This document shows, piece by piece, positions 26,193 to 36,820 of a stretch of DNA of 64,000 nucleotides. The notes beneath the pieces were generated by a model. It did not search any database, had not been told where the DNA came from, and worked only from the letters and a program-made list of their open reading frames with translations. This DNA comes from Lachnospiraceae bacterium (GTDB lineage Bacteria > Bacillota > Clostridia > Lachnospirales > Lachnospiraceae). Both the position numbers and the translations under genes were made by a program. Where the stretch lies: positions 40,277 through 104,276 of the forward strand of contig JAUNAJ010000008.1 of NCBI GenBank assembly GCA_030527645.1. The letters are read 5' to 3'. Numbering within the stretch: position 1 is the first letter of the stretch; each line of letters opens with the position of its first letter.

Positions 26193-27497
26193 TCACGAAG
26201 ATTCCGCCTTCGCCTTAATACGAACCGCAAGCGTAACATCCTCTACCAGCTCATATCCATCCGGCAGCTTCACCTGCACCGGAACGGTATATTCACCGGC
26301 GGTTTTGTCGGAAACATCAATGCTGAGACTGATATCAGAGAGCTTCAGATCCTCCTTTGAGCTGTCACTCCGCTTCACACGGACCGCTATGGTCGTACTG
26401 TCATAGGATATTGTATAATTCGAATCAAGCCCTTTCACATTCACATCATCCACATCCAGCAGATATTCCTGGCTGTCATCCGGAAGAATGGTCAGTGACA
26501 CCTGAACGGTCTCACTGGAGCTGCTTGCCAGACGACAGTCATCCGGCAGAAGATCGCTCAATTCAACGGTAACGTCCACGTCTGCAGCTGCAGCTGCAGC
26601 AGAAACCATACTTCCCGGAATTGTAATCGTATTGTCTGCCGCAGCAAGCTCTGCAAGAGCTTCACTGCTTCCAACAACTGCAGTTTCAGAAGGCAGCACC
26701 GCTACCTCAGTCACCTGGTATCCCTCAGCCGGACTTCCACTGTATTCAGATACAACTCTCACGCCGCTGAGCTTTTCCCAGAGAGTGACGGCAACGTCTA
26801 TGCTGGGAACACCGCCATCAAATGTCAGGCTGGCAAGAGTAGACGAGGACAGCTCATTCTGTTCTTTATCAAGAAGGCTGAGATCCGCCGTCACTTTTCC
26901 GTCCTCTGTCATGCCGGAAACATCGATGGTTGCTTTTACTGTTCCGATCTTCTCAATCACTGATTCGGGCCCGGTGATCGTTACAGACTCTGTATCAGGC
27001 ACCAGCTTTCCAACCTCATAATTCTGAGCAGGAACGCTGTCTCCCTGATCAACGACCACTGCAAACTTCTCACTGGCAATATCCTCAATATAGATCGGTA
27101 TGGTGGTTCTTGAAAGAGTAATATCGTCCTGATTTACACCGGCACAGCTCACCTGCAGGGGAACATACACCGGATCGGTTGTAATATCAACGATCTGCGT
27201 CAGATCTGCCGTCACAACAACATTGGAAGCCTGCAGCTTTCGCAGAACCGACCGGTTCGTCCTGATATAGACAACCACATTGGTATAATCCTCGCCGATA
27301 CTGAAGGTTCTTTTTCCGTTTGCAATGTAGGAATCATTCGTTACCTCCACCTGCACAGTGTACGATGCCGTTTCCTGAGGATCATCATAATTCACAACCT
27401 GATACCAGATAACAATTGCAATCAATGCCGACAGAATCTTCAGTCCAAGATCGTTCGTCAATCCCTGCATCAGTTTTCTGAAAAAATTCTTATCCAC
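26193..27497 (-). CDS. cdaR: YbbR-domain protein, regulator of diadenylate cyclase
   Basis: About 434 residues with one N-terminal membrane helix (about 15-35, ILSALIAIVIWYQVV) and four extracellular beta-rich YbbR repeats of about 80-90 residues. CdaR sits outside the membrane and modulates the c-di-AMP cyclase CdaA in Firmicutes. I choose the GTG at 27497: it gives an 8-nt overlap with the cdaA stop (GTGGATAA) and has AAAGG upstream. The longer frame begins at a TTG at 27539 without a good site. The gene pair is translationally coupled. Confidence 0.9.
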   Translation of the reverse strand: MDKNFFRKLMQGLTNDLGLKILSALIAIVIWYQVVNYDDPQETASYTVQVEVTNDSYIANGKRTFSIGEDYTNVVVYIRTNRSVLRKLQASNVVVTADLTQIVDITTDPVYVPLQVSCAGVNQDDITLSRTTIPIYIEDIASEKFAVVVDQGDSVPAQNYEVGKLVPDTESVTITGPESVIEKIGTVKATIDVSGMTEDGKVTADLSLLDKEQNELSSSTLASLTFDGGVPSIDVAVTLWEKLSGVRVVSEYSGSPAEGYQVTEVAVLPSETAVVGSSEALAELAAADNTITIPGSMVSAAAAAADVDVTVELSDLLPDDCRLASSSSETVQVSLTILPDDSQEYLLDVDDVNVKGLDSNYTISYDSTTIAVRVKRSDSSKEDLKLSDISLSIDVSDKTAGEYTVPVQVKLPDGYELVEDVTLAVRIKAKAESS

Positions 27498-28362
27498 GCT
27501 GCTTGTTTTCCTTTCTCTTCCACCTGTGCCGTGTTTCAAACGGGTGCTGAATCGAATAGAGCTGTTCTCGCAGCTCCGCCGGACTCACTCCTGCAGTGAG
27601 AGAACCGTCTACTGCATAGGATACCTTTCCGGTTTCTTCGGATACCACAATGGTAAAGGAATCGCTGATCTCACTGATTCCAAGAGCTGCTCTGTGTCTT
27701 GTTCCGAGACTCTTGCTCAGTTCCATATTATCGGTAAGAGGCAGATAGCAGGTGGCCGCCGCCACACGGTTGCCCCTGACAATCACCGCACCATCGTGGA
27801 GAGGTGTATTTTTTTCAAAAATATTAATAAGCAGAGACCCCGACAGGATTCCATCCACAGGGATGCCTGTGTGTTCAAACTCAGTCAGCACCACATCCTG
27901 CTCAAGGACGATCAGTGCACCGGTTTTCACATCTCCCATATCAAAGCAGGCACGAACCAGCTCGTTGATCGTCTGATCACTGAACCGGATCCTGTCCTCG
28001 TCGGATCGTACCCCCAGCGAAAAGAGTGAATTGAACCACTTCTTTCTTCCCATCTGTTCCAGAAACTTACGAAGCTCCGGCTGAAATACGATTACAACAG
28101 CAGTCAGTGCAACCACGCCAATATTTCCCAGAATCCAGATAATCGCATCCATATTCAGTATATTTGCAACCAGTACAAAGGCACCGATCAGCAGAATACC
28201 CCGCAGCAGTGTGTATGCTCTGGAATTTTTCAGCCAGAGAATCAGCCGGTATACAAAAAATGCAATTACGATAATCTGGATGATGTCCATGATCTCAATC
28301 TGCTTTGGCGGAGTGAGCCATGACATGATATGCAATCTGATCCATGTCAACACTGCATCCAT
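27490..28362 (-). CDS. cdaA: Diadenylate cyclase CdaA (DAC domain)
   Basis: 290 residues. Three N-terminal membrane helices (about 25-95) precede the DisA_N/DAC domain (about 110-260) with its two catalytic motifs, DGA (190-192) and RHR (222-224). It makes c-di-AMP from two ATP; this messenger controls potassium, osmolyte and wall homeostasis. The C-terminal basic tail overlaps the cdaR start. Upstream are two unknown membrane-protein genes in the same transcription unit; downstream are cdaR, a carboxypeptidase and rfbD. glmM, the usual third partner, is not in the window. Confidence 0.95.
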   Translation of the reverse strand: MDAVLTWIRLHIMSWLTPPKQIEIMDIIQIIVIAFFVYRLILWLKNSRAYTLLRGILLIGAFVLVANILNMDAIIWILGNIGVVALTAVVIVFQPELRKFLEQMGRKKWFNSLFSLGVRSDEDRIRFSDQTINELVRACFDMGDVKTGALIVLEQDVVLTEFEHTGIPVDGILSGSLLINIFEKNTPLHDGAVIVRGNRVAAATCYLPLTDNMELSKSLGTRHRAALGISEISDSFTIVVSEETGKVSYAVDGSLTAGVSPAELREQLYSIQHPFETRHRWKRKENKQRG

Positions 28363-28402
28363 CTTCGTCCCCCTTTTTCAAATCAAGCAAAAAGCCGCAG
28401 GC

Positions 28403-29317
28403 TTAATCAGCGGTCTGATTCCCGTCCCGCTCCGAAGCCGAGGATTGTCTTTTTGGAATTGCTTTTACATAGTACATGAATTCATCATCCTCAAATTGAA
28501 ACCGTTCTGCTCCCTTATAATCTACATTGTAGACAAAGTATGCAAGAACAAAGGAAACAGCAGCTGCTGCGATGGTGCCCAGCAGGAAAGACACAAGGTC
28601 AGCCTCTGCTGAAAAGGCTGCTGTCAGCACAATAAAGAGGCTTGTCTGCAGAATACAGCCCGCAAAAATCGCCAGCTGCCACCCCCAGTTCATTCCTGAT
28701 CTGCCGATCAGGCTGACCACAAGTACAACAGCAGAAAAAGTAATAATATACACCAGCAATTCTCTGTTATTCAGCATTCCGGCGAGAATTGCCTGTACAA
28801 TCTCCAGGCTGGAGCTCTCGGATGTATATTTCAAAGGTGCAGCCACCTCATGCACAACCCGGATAAAAAACCAGGAGATCGTGCTGCAGGCAGCGGTACA
28901 TGCAGAAACCGGACTCCTCATCAGACCAAGACCGATCGGAACGATTCCCGGAAAACCGATGCTGCCAAGGGCAGACATCAGAGTAAGTGCAAGGCCGTCA
29001 TCCGGAACAAACCGGAAATAAAAAATCAGTAAGATCAGGTACAGCACCACCGCGCAGGCACCGATTTCCAGCCCTAACGCAAAGCAGTGAAGAATCACCA
29101 GGGCGATTCCAAGAACAGGTGTTGCGTTCCAGGGAAGGATTGTGCAGACTGCGGCCAGCAGAAGAATCACAAGTACACTGTTCAGCAGATCCATGTAGCC
29201 CAGCATACGATTCACGCTGATAAAGGTAAATAAAGCCATTGCATATTTTACTACAGCAAGAATATACCTGTCATATTCCGCATAGAGATTTTTCAATTGA
29301 TCACGCAATACAAGCAT
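28403..29317 (-). CDS. Polytopic membrane protein of unknown function
   Basis: 304 residues with eight or nine hydrophobic segments from about residue 20 to 265 and a charged C-terminal tail. No catalytic motif stands out and I do not recognise a family. Its ATG overlaps the stop of the preceding gene (TAATG), so the pair is coupled, and cdaA begins 40 nt downstream. Location suggests an envelope or c-di-AMP related role; that is only context. Confidence 0.7.
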   Translation of the reverse strand: MLVLRDQLKNLYAEYDRYILAVVKYAMALFTFISVNRMLGYMDLLNSVLVILLLAAVCTILPWNATPVLGIALVILHCFALGLEIGACAVVLYLILLIFYFRFVPDDGLALTLMSALGSIGFPGIVPIGLGLMRSPVSACTAACSTISWFFIRVVHEVAAPLKYTSESSSLEIVQAILAGMLNNRELLVYIITFSAVVLVVSLIGRSGMNWGWQLAIFAGCILQTSLFIVLTAAFSAEADLVSFLLGTIAAAAVSFVLAYFVYNVDYKGAERFQFEDDEFMYYVKAIPKRQSSASERDGNQTAD

Positions 29318-29763
29318 TACTCTCCCTCCTGTATCTCTTCTTCTCTCCGTTTCCGTCTTCGCAGGATCCGATCCGCCTCCGACTGCTGCATGCTGTTGAG
29401 CTTTTTCAGCTCCTTATGGTATTGATTCACTCTTCTTTCTGCCCTGAGATATCGGAGCGAACAGATCGTGTAGACCAATACGGAATACAGAGCCAGTATA
29501 AACAGATACCCTGTGATGATCGCAACAAAAAGAGGACGGATGTTCAGATTTTTCAGATTGCTCAGCAGAAAATCCATATGATACAGAAGCAGCGCCGCCA
29601 GAAGCAGACCGTAACCAATGGTCACCACGAAAAAATTCCTGATCATTGCAAATGCCACATAGTCTCTCCTGAAATATTTGACAATTCTCAGATCCTCGAT
29701 TCCGATTTTCTCTTCAAATCTCGCTGCCCGGATCATCTGAGCAAGTTTCTTCCTATCGTTCAT
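29317..29763 (-). CDS. Small membrane protein of unknown function
   Basis: 148 residues. A basic N-terminal region (1-40) precedes two membrane helices (about 43-63 and 79-103), followed by a long, highly charged, probably coiled-coil C-terminal helix (about 105-148) rich in Arg, Lys and Glu. No family recognised. It is the first gene after the promoter at 29799-29827 and is coupled to the next membrane protein by a 1-nt overlap. GAGG lies before the ATG. Confidence 0.7.
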   Translation of the reverse strand: MNDRKKLAQMIRAARFEEKIGIEDLRIVKYFRRDYVAFAMIRNFFVVTIGYGLLLAALLLYHMDFLLSNLKNLNIRPLFVAIITGYLFILALYSVLVYTICSLRYLRAERRVNQYHKELKKLNSMQQSEADRILRRRKRREEEIQEGE

Positions 29764-29798
29764 GCTTTACCTCACAGTTACCGACACAGTTGTGTACC

Positions 29799-29827
29799 AT
29801 TATAGCATATTTAGAGTAGTCTGTGAA
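29799..29827 (-). promoter_or_regulatory. Promoter of the cdaA-cdaR operon
   Basis: On the minus strand, -35 TTCACA (29822-29827), 17-bp spacer, consensus -10 TATAAT (29799-29804) preceded by TGC (extended -10). It lies in the 79-nt gap after comF and likely drives 29763 down through cdaA, cdaR, the carboxypeptidase and rfbD. Confidence 0.8.
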
Positions 29828-29842
29828 CAGCAGCAGCACCTA

Positions 29843-30577
29843 TCAGCTGTACCCCGGGCTCACTGCCAGAGTTACTACCGCGACCGAGACAGCCCCTGCT
29901 TCCAGGAGCTTTCTGCTGACTGCATCCGCTGTGCTGCCTGTTGTGTAGATATCATCCACCAGCAGCACTCGCTTTCCCGCAAGAAGGTCCTCCTTCCCCT
30001 TCGGAACTGCAAAAGCGTCCGCAAGATTTCTGCTTCTTTTATTTCCGGACACCGTCTTCAGGGCGCTTGTTTTTCTTGTCCTGACAATTACGGTGCCGTC
30101 CCAGGGAATTCCGCTGCACGCAGCAATCTGTACTGCCAGCAGCTCTGCCTGATTGTACCCTCTTTCGATCCTCCGCTGTCTGTGAACAGGTACCGGTACG
30201 ATAAGATCCACTCTGCAGAACAGCCCCTGCTCTTTTCCGTATTCAGTCATGACTCTTCCGTAAAACAGCGCATACTCTGCCCTGCCAAGATACTTAAAAC
30301 GCATCAGAGAATCCTTGATCTTTCCTTTATACAGAAACGGTGCTCTGCAGACAGAAAACAGATGCTTCCTTCTTCTGCAGTCGAAGCAGTATTCCTCCTC
30401 CTCCTTCCGAATGGGGGTACCGCAGCACAGGCAGACCGGACCACGGATCAGCTGCAGCTCCGGCCTGCAGCCGGTGCAGATGGTTCGTTCCTTCCTCTCC
30501 AGGATTCCGTCGCAGATCGGACACCTTCTTGGATATAAAAGATCAGTTACATATTTCATCATTTGTACAGGTTTCAA
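29843..30577 (-). CDS. comF: ComF family phosphoribosyltransferase-like protein
   Basis: 244 residues. The N-terminal region carries four CxxC-type pairs (CPIC, CTGC, CLCC and CFDC, about residues 18-67), a zinc-binding double knuckle. The C-terminal PRTase fold ends with VLLVDDIYTTGSTAD, the PRPP-binding loop. ComF/GntX proteins assist late steps of DNA uptake and repair. The start is a TTG with AAAGG 7 nt upstream, 3 nt after the recD2 stop; ATG codons five and six residues in lack a ribosome binding site. ComEC and a ComEA-like gene are also in this window. Confidence 0.88.
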   Translation of the reverse strand: MKPVQMMKYVTDLLYPRRCPICDGILERKERTICTGCRPELQLIRGPVCLCCGTPIRKEEEEYCFDCRRRKHLFSVCRAPFLYKGKIKDSLMRFKYLGRAEYALFYGRVMTEYGKEQGLFCRVDLIVPVPVHRQRRIERGYNQAELLAVQIAACSGIPWDGTVIVRTRKTSALKTVSGNKRSRNLADAFAVPKGKEDLLAGKRVLLVDDIYTTGSTADAVSRKLLEAGAVSVAVVTLAVSPGYS

Positions 30578-30580
30578 GAA

Positions 30581-32875
30581 TCAGCCTTTCTCCCCGAACT
30601 CTCTCCCCGATTCCTGTATTCTTTTTGCCAGTGTCGTATATCGATGCTCCTCGGTCTGATTATCGATCATTGCCTGAAAGACGGCAGAGCTTCCCATCAG
30701 GGTCACACATTTGCGGGCTCTGGTAACAGCTGTGTAGAGAAGATTTCTGGTCATGAGCATTCTGGGACCTCCCAGAAGCGGAATGACTACTGCAGGATAT
30801 TCACTTCCCTGGGATTTATGGATGGTGGCCGCATAGGCCAGTTCCAGCTCATCCAGCTGCTTGAAGGTATAATCCACCAGTTTTCCTTCCTCATATTCAA
30901 CTGTCAGCAGTTCGCTGAAGGTATTGATGGAGACGATTCTTCCCAGATCTCCGTTGAAGACACCCATTCCCCGCTGCACGGTCACTCCATAGGCTCCTTT
31001 GATCTCCCATTCCAGCTGGTAATCATTGCGGATCTGCATGACCTTGTCTCCCACACGGAAGAGTCCGGATCCAAAGGCCTTTTCTGCTTTGTCCGGAGAT
31101 TCGGGATTCAGGTATTTCTGGAGAAGTATATTCAGATTCTCTACCCCCAGAGGACCCTTTCTCATGGGCGCCAGCACCTGGATCTCTGACATATCCGCCT
31201 TAACATAGCCGGGAAGCTTTCTGGAAACGAGCGTAATGATTCCCTTCTGGATCACACGGACATCCTCCCGTTCCAGAAAAAAGAAATCTCTGCTGTTATT
31301 ATCCAGACGTACCATTTCACCGGCGTGGATCTTATGGGCATTTACGACGATATCACTCTCCTGTGCCTGACGGAAAATATGTGTCAGTTCCACTACCGGA
31401 ATCTCTCCCGACTGGATAATATCCTTCAGGACACTTCCCGGACCCACACTGGGAAGCTGGTACTGATCTCCCACAAGGATCAGTCTGGTTCCCGGCACGA
31501 TGGCTGCGAGCAGCGCATGCATCAGGTGAATATCCACCATGGACACCTCATCAATAATGATCACATCTGCCTCCAGAGGGTTTTCTGCATTTCTCTCAAA
31601 TTGCACATTGGCTGAAGACTCTTCCATTACACCGCTGAGTTCCAGCAGACGGTGGATCGTTGATGCCTCACAGCCCGTTGCCTCCGTCATTCTCTTTGCA
31701 GCCCTTCCGGTAGGAGCTGCAAGAGAAATTTCCATACGCAGAGACTGAAAATACCGGATCATGGTGTTGATGGTGGTGGTTTTTCCTGTTCCGGGACCTC
31801 CTGTCAGAACCATCACTCCATTTCCTGCTGCAGAGCAGATTGCATCCTTCTGTCTCTGATCCAGAGCAAAGCCATCCTTCTTCTCCATGGCAGCGATCTG
31901 CCGCAGCACCCCCTGCTCATCGGAATCGCAGACAATGTTCAGCTCCTGAAGCATACGTGCCGTATTCAGTTCAAGAAAATAATCCCGTGAGGAATACACC
32001 AGAACCTCCGGTTCTCCTGCCTCTGACAGTTCCGTCCTTAAGACGATCTTTTTATCAATGGACAGATCTCCCAGAAATTTTTCCAGATACTCTGCTTCCA
32101 TGCCCAGCAGCTCACTGCCGCGCCGCAGAAGCTCCTCTCTGGGAAGATACAGATGTCCCTGAGCATCCGCCTGAGACAGCACATACAGAAGTCCGCTTCT
32201 CATTCGAAATTCCGAATCCACCCGGATTCCCACCTTTGATGCAATCTCGTCAGCAATCCGAAAACCGATTCCCTGGATATCCTCCGCCAGCTTATAGGGA
32301 TTTTCCTGCAGCACCCGATACAGAGTATCCTGATACCGGTTATAGATTTTTATTCCCATTGACAGGGAGATTCCGTACTGGGCAAGAAAGATCATGGCAT
32401 TCTGCATCTGGGATTTTTCAATCATCTGCTCCCCGATGTCTCTTGCCTTTTTCATGCTGATTCCCTTGACCTCTGCAAGCCGCTCCGGCTCTTCCTCCAG
32501 GATCCGCAGTGTGTCCTCTCCAAACCGGCGGACGATCCTTGCTGCCAGAGCAGCACCGATGCCTTTGATTGCACCGCTGCCCAGGTATCTTTCCAGTGCA
32601 ATTCCCCCGGTAGGCACCTTGATCTGATAGCTGTCTGCCTTGAACTGCTGTCCATAGGATGCATGGATCTGAAAATTCCCGGAGATTTCCAGAAATTCCC
32701 CCTCATGAACCCCGGGGAAAATGCCGACACAGACGAGTTCATCCTCCTTCAATGCAGACTTTTTCTCCGCATCCGAATCCAGGATCTGACGGCCGTTCAG
32801 GCTCAGGACCGCATAGCCGTTCTCTTCATTTCTGTAAATGATACGTTCTACATATCCTTCTATCTTTTCACTCAT
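30581..32875 (-). CDS. recD2: RecD2-type ATP-dependent DNA helicase
   Basis: About 764 residues. An N-terminal OB-like domain (1-90), helix-hairpin-helix region (about 95-215), Walker A GGPGTGKTT (359-367), DEVSM Walker B near 445, QxxxP-type GDQYQLPSVGPG motif and a C-terminal motif VI with HKSQGSEYP and YTAVTRARK. This is the RecD2 layout, a 5'-3' helicase independent of RecBC. The ATG at 32875 begins 1 nt after the mreB stop; a TTG at 32893 would overlap mreB and is less likely. Confidence 0.93.
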   Translation of the reverse strand: MSEKIEGYVERIIYRNEENGYAVLSLNGRQILDSDAEKKSALKEDELVCVGIFPGVHEGEFLEISGNFQIHASYGQQFKADSYQIKVPTGGIALERYLGSGAIKGIGAALAARIVRRFGEDTLRILEEEPERLAEVKGISMKKARDIGEQMIEKSQMQNAMIFLAQYGISLSMGIKIYNRYQDTLYRVLQENPYKLAEDIQGIGFRIADEIASKVGIRVDSEFRMRSGLLYVLSQADAQGHLYLPREELLRRGSELLGMEAEYLEKFLGDLSIDKKIVLRTELSEAGEPEVLVYSSRDYFLELNTARMLQELNIVCDSDEQGVLRQIAAMEKKDGFALDQRQKDAICSAAGNGVMVLTGGPGTGKTTTINTMIRYFQSLRMEISLAAPTGRAAKRMTEATGCEASTIHRLLELSGVMEESSANVQFERNAENPLEADVIIIDEVSMVDIHLMHALLAAIVPGTRLILVGDQYQLPSVGPGSVLKDIIQSGEIPVVELTHIFRQAQESDIVVNAHKIHAGEMVRLDNNSRDFFFLEREDVRVIQKGIITLVSRKLPGYVKADMSEIQVLAPMRKGPLGVENLNILLQKYLNPESPDKAEKAFGSGLFRVGDKVMQIRNDYQLEWEIKGAYGVTVQRGMGVFNGDLGRIVSINTFSELLTVEYEEGKLVDYTFKQLDELELAYAATIHKSQGSEYPAVVIPLLGGPRMLMTRNLLYTAVTRARKCVTLMGSSAVFQAMIDNQTEEHRYTTLAKRIQESGREFGEKG

Positions 32876-32876
32876 A

Positions 32877-33875
32877 TCAGCTTCTTCGCTCAAACGTATG
32901 CATTACTTCCACATATCTGCCTGTACCCAGTGCAACCACTGAGATCGGATTTTCCGACAGAATGGTGTTGATTCCGGTACGATCCCGGATCACATCTTCC
33001 ATGCCATCCAGCAGGGCACCGCCTCCTGTCAGAAGAATGCCTCGCTTTGCCACATCAGCAGCAAGCTCCGGCGGGGTCTTCTCAAGAACGCTCTGGATCA
33101 GCTCCACGATCTGCGTCACCACATCGGATACAGCCGCACGGATCTCAGCAGAGGAAATCGCCACCGTCTTCGGCAGACCGGTCACCACATTCCGTCCCCG
33201 GATCTCCATCACCTTGTTTCTGCCTCTCTGATGACAGGTTCCCACCCGAATCTTTAAAGACTCTGCCGTCTGCTCCCCTATGAAGAGACCGTGCACCTTC
33301 CTGACGTAGCGGATAATACTTTCATTGAAGCTGTCTCCTCCCTGCTGAATGGAATCCGATACCACGATCCCGCCCAGGGAAACCACGGCAATATCCGTAA
33401 TGCCTCCGCCGATATCCACGATCATGTTTCCGCAGGGTCTGGCGATATCCAGTCCGGCTCCAACTGCTGCTGCTATGGGTTCCGGTACGATCACAACATC
33501 TCTCGCTCCTGCCTGGTAGGTGGCCTGCTCCACTGCCCTGCGTTCCACATCCGTAACTCCGCTGGGCACACAGATCACCACCCGGGGCTTTCGCAGGCCC
33601 CTTCTTCCCATGGCTTTCTGAATGAAATACCGAAGCATGCGCTCCGTGATCACGTAATCTGTGATCGTTCCCTGCCGCAGCGGACGGATCGCCATGATAT
33701 TTCCGGGAGTCCGGCCGATCATCTGCCGGGCCTCTTCACCATAGGCTTTGATTTTATCCAAATCCTTATCATAGGCAACTACTGCCGGTTCCTTTACTGT
33801 GATGCCTTTTCCCTTCACGTAAACAAGAATCGTTGCCGTACCCAGATCAATTCCAATATCTGTAGCTGCTGCCAT
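32877..33875 (-). CDS. mreB: Rod shape-determining protein MreB/Mbl, actin-like
   Basis: 332 residues, full length for MreB. DIGIDLGTATILVYVKGKG (phosphate 1), IVDIGGGITDIAV (phosphate 2) and LTGGGALLDGM (adenosine motif) are in the order of the actin/Hsp70 ATPase fold. It forms membrane-bound filaments that guide side-wall synthesis. mreC and mreD are not adjacent; the neighbours are uvrA upstream and recD2 downstream. AAGGGAG precedes the ATG. The 67-nt gap to uvrA has no clear promoter, so it probably depends on readthrough. Confidence 0.93.
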   Translation of the reverse strand: MAAATDIGIDLGTATILVYVKGKGITVKEPAVVAYDKDLDKIKAYGEEARQMIGRTPGNIMAIRPLRQGTITDYVITERMLRYFIQKAMGRRGLRKPRVVICVPSGVTDVERRAVEQATYQAGARDVVIVPEPIAAAVGAGLDIARPCGNMIVDIGGGITDIAVVSLGGIVVSDSIQQGGDSFNESIIRYVRKVHGLFIGEQTAESLKIRVGTCHQRGRNKVMEIRGRNVVTGLPKTVAISSAEIRAAVSDVVTQIVELIQSVLEKTPPELAADVAKRGILLTGGGALLDGMEDVIRDRTGINTILSENPISVVALGTGRYVEVMHTFERRS

Positions 33876-33906
33876 GTATGATTCTCCCTTCTGAATGTTC
33901 TGCTGT

Positions 33907-33918
33907 GTTACTGTTCAC
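33907..33918. repeat. Copy of the dispersed GTTACTGTTCAC motif
   Basis: GTTACTGTTCAC lies in the gap between uvrA and mreB and is identical to the right arm at 79-90. Other intergenic copies with one mismatch occur at 39894 and 60211. Confidence 0.5.
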
Positions 33919-33942
33919 AGCTCGTATTCCGTGAGGTTGTTT

Positions 33943-36810
33943 TCACTCACCGTCTGCAGAGTCGGGAGCACCGGCCGCTGAGGGCAGGTACTTCTTTACA
34001 TAATACCCGGTATAGGAATCCGGATTCTCTGCAAGCTCCTCAGGGGTTCCTGTTCCGATGACAGTGCCTCCCCTGTCTCCTCCTTCCGGACCAAGATCGA
34101 TCAGATAATCTGCTGTCTTGATCACATCCAGATTGTGTTCGATCACAACCACGGTATTTCCTCCGTCAGCAAGACGGTTCAGGATCTCATCCAGCTTCCT
34201 GACATCCGCAAAGTGAAGACCGGTGGTAGGCTCATCCAGAATATAGATGGTTTTTCCCGTGCTTCTTTTTGAAAGCTCCGCTGCCAGCTTGACTCTCTGG
34301 GCCTCACCGCCTGACAGAGTGGTGGACGCCTGACCGAGACGAATGTAGGAAAGTCCCACATCATACAGGGTCTGGATTTTTCTGCTGATAGAAGGAACCG
34401 GTTCAAAAAACGCAAGCGCCTCCTCCACCGTCATGTTCAGCACATCGGAAATGCTCTTCCCTTTATATTTTACTTCCAGTGTTTCGCGATTGTATTTCTT
34501 TCCCTTGCACACCTCGCAGGGAACATATACATCCGGAAGGAAATGCATCTCGATCTTCAGAATACCATCGCCGGAGCAGGCCTCGCAGCGGCCGCCCTTT
34601 ACATTGAAGCTGAATCGTCCCTTTTTATAGCCTCTTGCCCTTGCATCGGCAGTGGCTGCAAAAAGATCCCGGATCTGATCGAACACACCTGTGTAGGTGG
34701 CCGGATTGGATCTTGGAGTCCTTCCGATAGGCGCCTGGTCAATGGCGATCACCTTATCCAGCTGCTCCAGTCCCTCCAGAGCATCGTGCTCTCCGGGGAT
34801 GCATCTTGCACGATTGAGATCCCTGGCCAGGTGCTTATACAGGATCTCGTTCACCAGCGAGCTTTTTCCCGAGCCGGACACGCCTGTGACGCAGGTCATT
34901 ACCCCAAGGGGGATCTTTACGTCTATATTTTTCAGATTATGCTCCCGTGCGCCCCGGACAGTCAGCCATCCGGAGGGGGTTCTTCGTTCAGCGGGAACTT
35001 CAATGGTTTCTCTTCCGCTGAGATAGGCTCCGGTAACAGAGTTTTCCACCTTCATCAGATCTGCTGCTGTTCCTGCAGCCACCAGTTCACCGCCGTGCTC
35101 TCCCGCACCGGGACCGATATCCACTACAAAATCCGCTGCACGGATCGTATCCTCATCGTGCTCCACCACTACCAGGGTATTGCCGAGATCCCGAAGATCC
35201 TTCAGAGTTCCCAGCAGCTTATCGTTGTCTCTCTGGTGAAGACCGATACTCGGCTCATCCAGAATATAGGCAACCCCCACCAGACCGGAGCCGATCTGAG
35301 TGGCAAGCCTGATCCTCTGTGCCTCTCCTCCGGATAGTGTGCCGGTAGCTCTGGAAAGAGTCAGATAATCCAGACCTACATTCAGAAGGAATTTCAGACG
35401 GGCACGGATCTCCTTAAGAATCTGATCACCGATCCGGTGCTGCTGCTCTGTCAGCACCATGGCTTCCAGATGTGCATAGAGCTTTTCCACTGACATGTTG
35501 GTGATCTCAGAGATATTTTTATCCCCCACTGTTACAGCAAGGGAGGTGGCCTTCAGCCTCTGTCCCTTACAGACAGGACAGTTCGTAATATTCATGAAGC
35601 TCTCATATTCTGCCTTTGTTGCCTCAGAAGCGGTTTCTCTGTACCGGCGCTCTACATTGCGGATCAGTCCCTCAAAGGCTACCGGGTAAACTCCTTCACC
35701 TCTCTGACCCTTATAGTGCACCTCCACCTCATGCCCGCTGGTTCCGTGGATCAGAATATCGTGCACTCTTTTGGAATACTGATTGAACGGGGTGGACAGG
35801 CTGAATCCGTATTCCTCCGCCAGAGCATCCAGCAGGGCTCTTGTGAAGCTTCCCTTTGTGGTGCAGGACTGCCATCCAAGAACAGCGATGGCACCGTCTG
35901 CAATGGATCTGGATGGATCCGGGATCATCAGTTCCTCTGCAAACTCCATTCTGTAGCCCAGTCCGGTACATTCCGGGCAGGCGCCGAAGGGATTATTGAA
36001 AGAAAAACTTCTGGGCTCGATCTCCTCCATACTGATCCCGCAGTCCGGGCAGGAAAAGCTCTGACTGAAGCTGTGCACATTGCCGTCCATGGTATCCACC
36101 AGCAGAAGACCGTCAGACATACCCAGAACGGTCTCAATGGAATCCGTCAGACGCTTCTCGATGCCCGCCTTCACCACCAGACGATCCACTACGATCTCAA
36201 TGTTGTGCTTCAGATTCTTATCCAGTTTGATCGGCTCTGACAGCTCCTTCATCTCGCCGTCCACCATGACCCGGACAAAGCCGTCCTTCTTAGCCTGCTC
36301 CAGCAGCTTTTCGTGGCGTCCCTTTCTGCCCCGTACAGCAGGCGCCAGCAGCTGGATCCTTGTCCGTTCCGGCATTGCCATGATCCGGTCCACCATCTGG
36401 TCTACACTCTGACGGCTGATCTCCCGTCCGCAGGAGGGGCAATGGGGAATTCCCACCCGTGCATAAAGAAGACGGAAGTAGTCATAGATCTCTGTCACTG
36501 TGCCTACCGTGGAACGAGGGTTTCTGTTCGTGGATTTCTGATCAATGGAGATTGCCGGAGGCAGTCCTTCGATGCTGTCCACATTGGGTTTTTCCATCTG
36601 TCCCAGGAACTGCCGGGCATAGGAAGAAAGACTCTCCATATACCGCCGCTGCCCCTCTGCATAGATCGTATCAAATGCCAGAGAGCTTTTCCCGGAACCG
36701 GAAAGCCCCGTCAATACCACCAGTTTATTCCTGGGGATATCTATATCTATATGTTTCAGATTATTTTCCGAGGCTCCCCGGATTCTGATAAATTCCTTTT
36801 TTTGTGCCAT
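33943..36810 (-). CDS. uvrA: Excinuclease ABC subunit A
   Basis: 955 residues, normal for UvrA. Two ABC ATPase halves are visible: Walker [13 protein letters not shown] (about 35-46) and [13 protein letters not shown] (near 645), with signature motifs [12 protein letters not shown] and [12 protein letters not shown] and Walker B regions [13 protein letters not shown] and [13 protein letters not shown]. Three zinc sites of CxxC pairs (CPSC, CPDC..CPEC, CEAC..CEVC) are present. It recognises bulky DNA lesions and loads UvrB. AAAGGAG is 5 nt before the ATG, 10 nt after hemW. uvrB and uvrC are not in the window. Confidence 0.97.
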   Translation of the reverse strand: MAQKKEFIRIRGASENNLKHIDIDIPRNKLVVLTGLSGSGKSSLAFDTIYAEGQRRYMESLSSYARQFLGQMEKPNVDSIEGLPPAISIDQKSTNRNPRSTVGTVTEIYDYFRLLYARVGIPHCPSCGREISRQSVDQMVDRIMAMPERTRIQLLAPAVRGRKGRHEKLLEQAKKDGFVRVMVDGEMKELSEPIKLDKNLKHNIEIVVDRLVVKAGIEKRLTDSIETVLGMSDGLLLVDTMDGNVHSFSQSFSCPDCGISMEEIEPRSFSFNNPFGACPECTGLGYRMEFAEELMIPDPSRSIADGAIAVLGWQSCTTKGSFTRALLDALAEEYGFSLSTPFNQYSKRVHDILIHGTSGHEVEVHYKGQRGEGVYPVAFEGLIRNVERRYRETASEATKAEYESFMNITNCPVCKGQRLKATSLAVTVGDKNISEITNMSVEKLYAHLEAMVLTEQQHRIGDQILKEIRARLKFLLNVGLDYLTLSRATGTLSGGEAQRIRLATQIGSGLVGVAYILDEPSIGLHQRDNDKLLGTLKDLRDLGNTLVVVEHDEDTIRAADFVVDIGPGAGEHGGELVAAGTAADLMKVENSVTGAYLSGRETIEVPAERRTPSGWLTVRGAREHNLKNIDVKIPLGVMTCVTGVSGSGKSSLVNEILYKHLARDLNRARCIPGEHDALEGLEQLDKVIAIDQAPIGRTPRSNPATYTGVFDQIRDLFAATADARARGYKKGRFSFNVKGGRCEACSGDGILKIEMHFLPDVYVPCEVCKGKKYNRETLEVKYKGKSISDVLNMTVEEALAFFEPVPSISRKIQTLYDVGLSYIRLGQASTTLSGGEAQRVKLAAELSKRSTGKTIYILDEPTTGLHFADVRKLDEILNRLADGGNTVVVIEHNLDVIKTADYLIDLGPEGGDRGGTVIGTGTPEELAENPDSYTGYYVKKYLPSAAGAPDSADGE

Positions 36811-36820
36811 GGTTTCTCCT

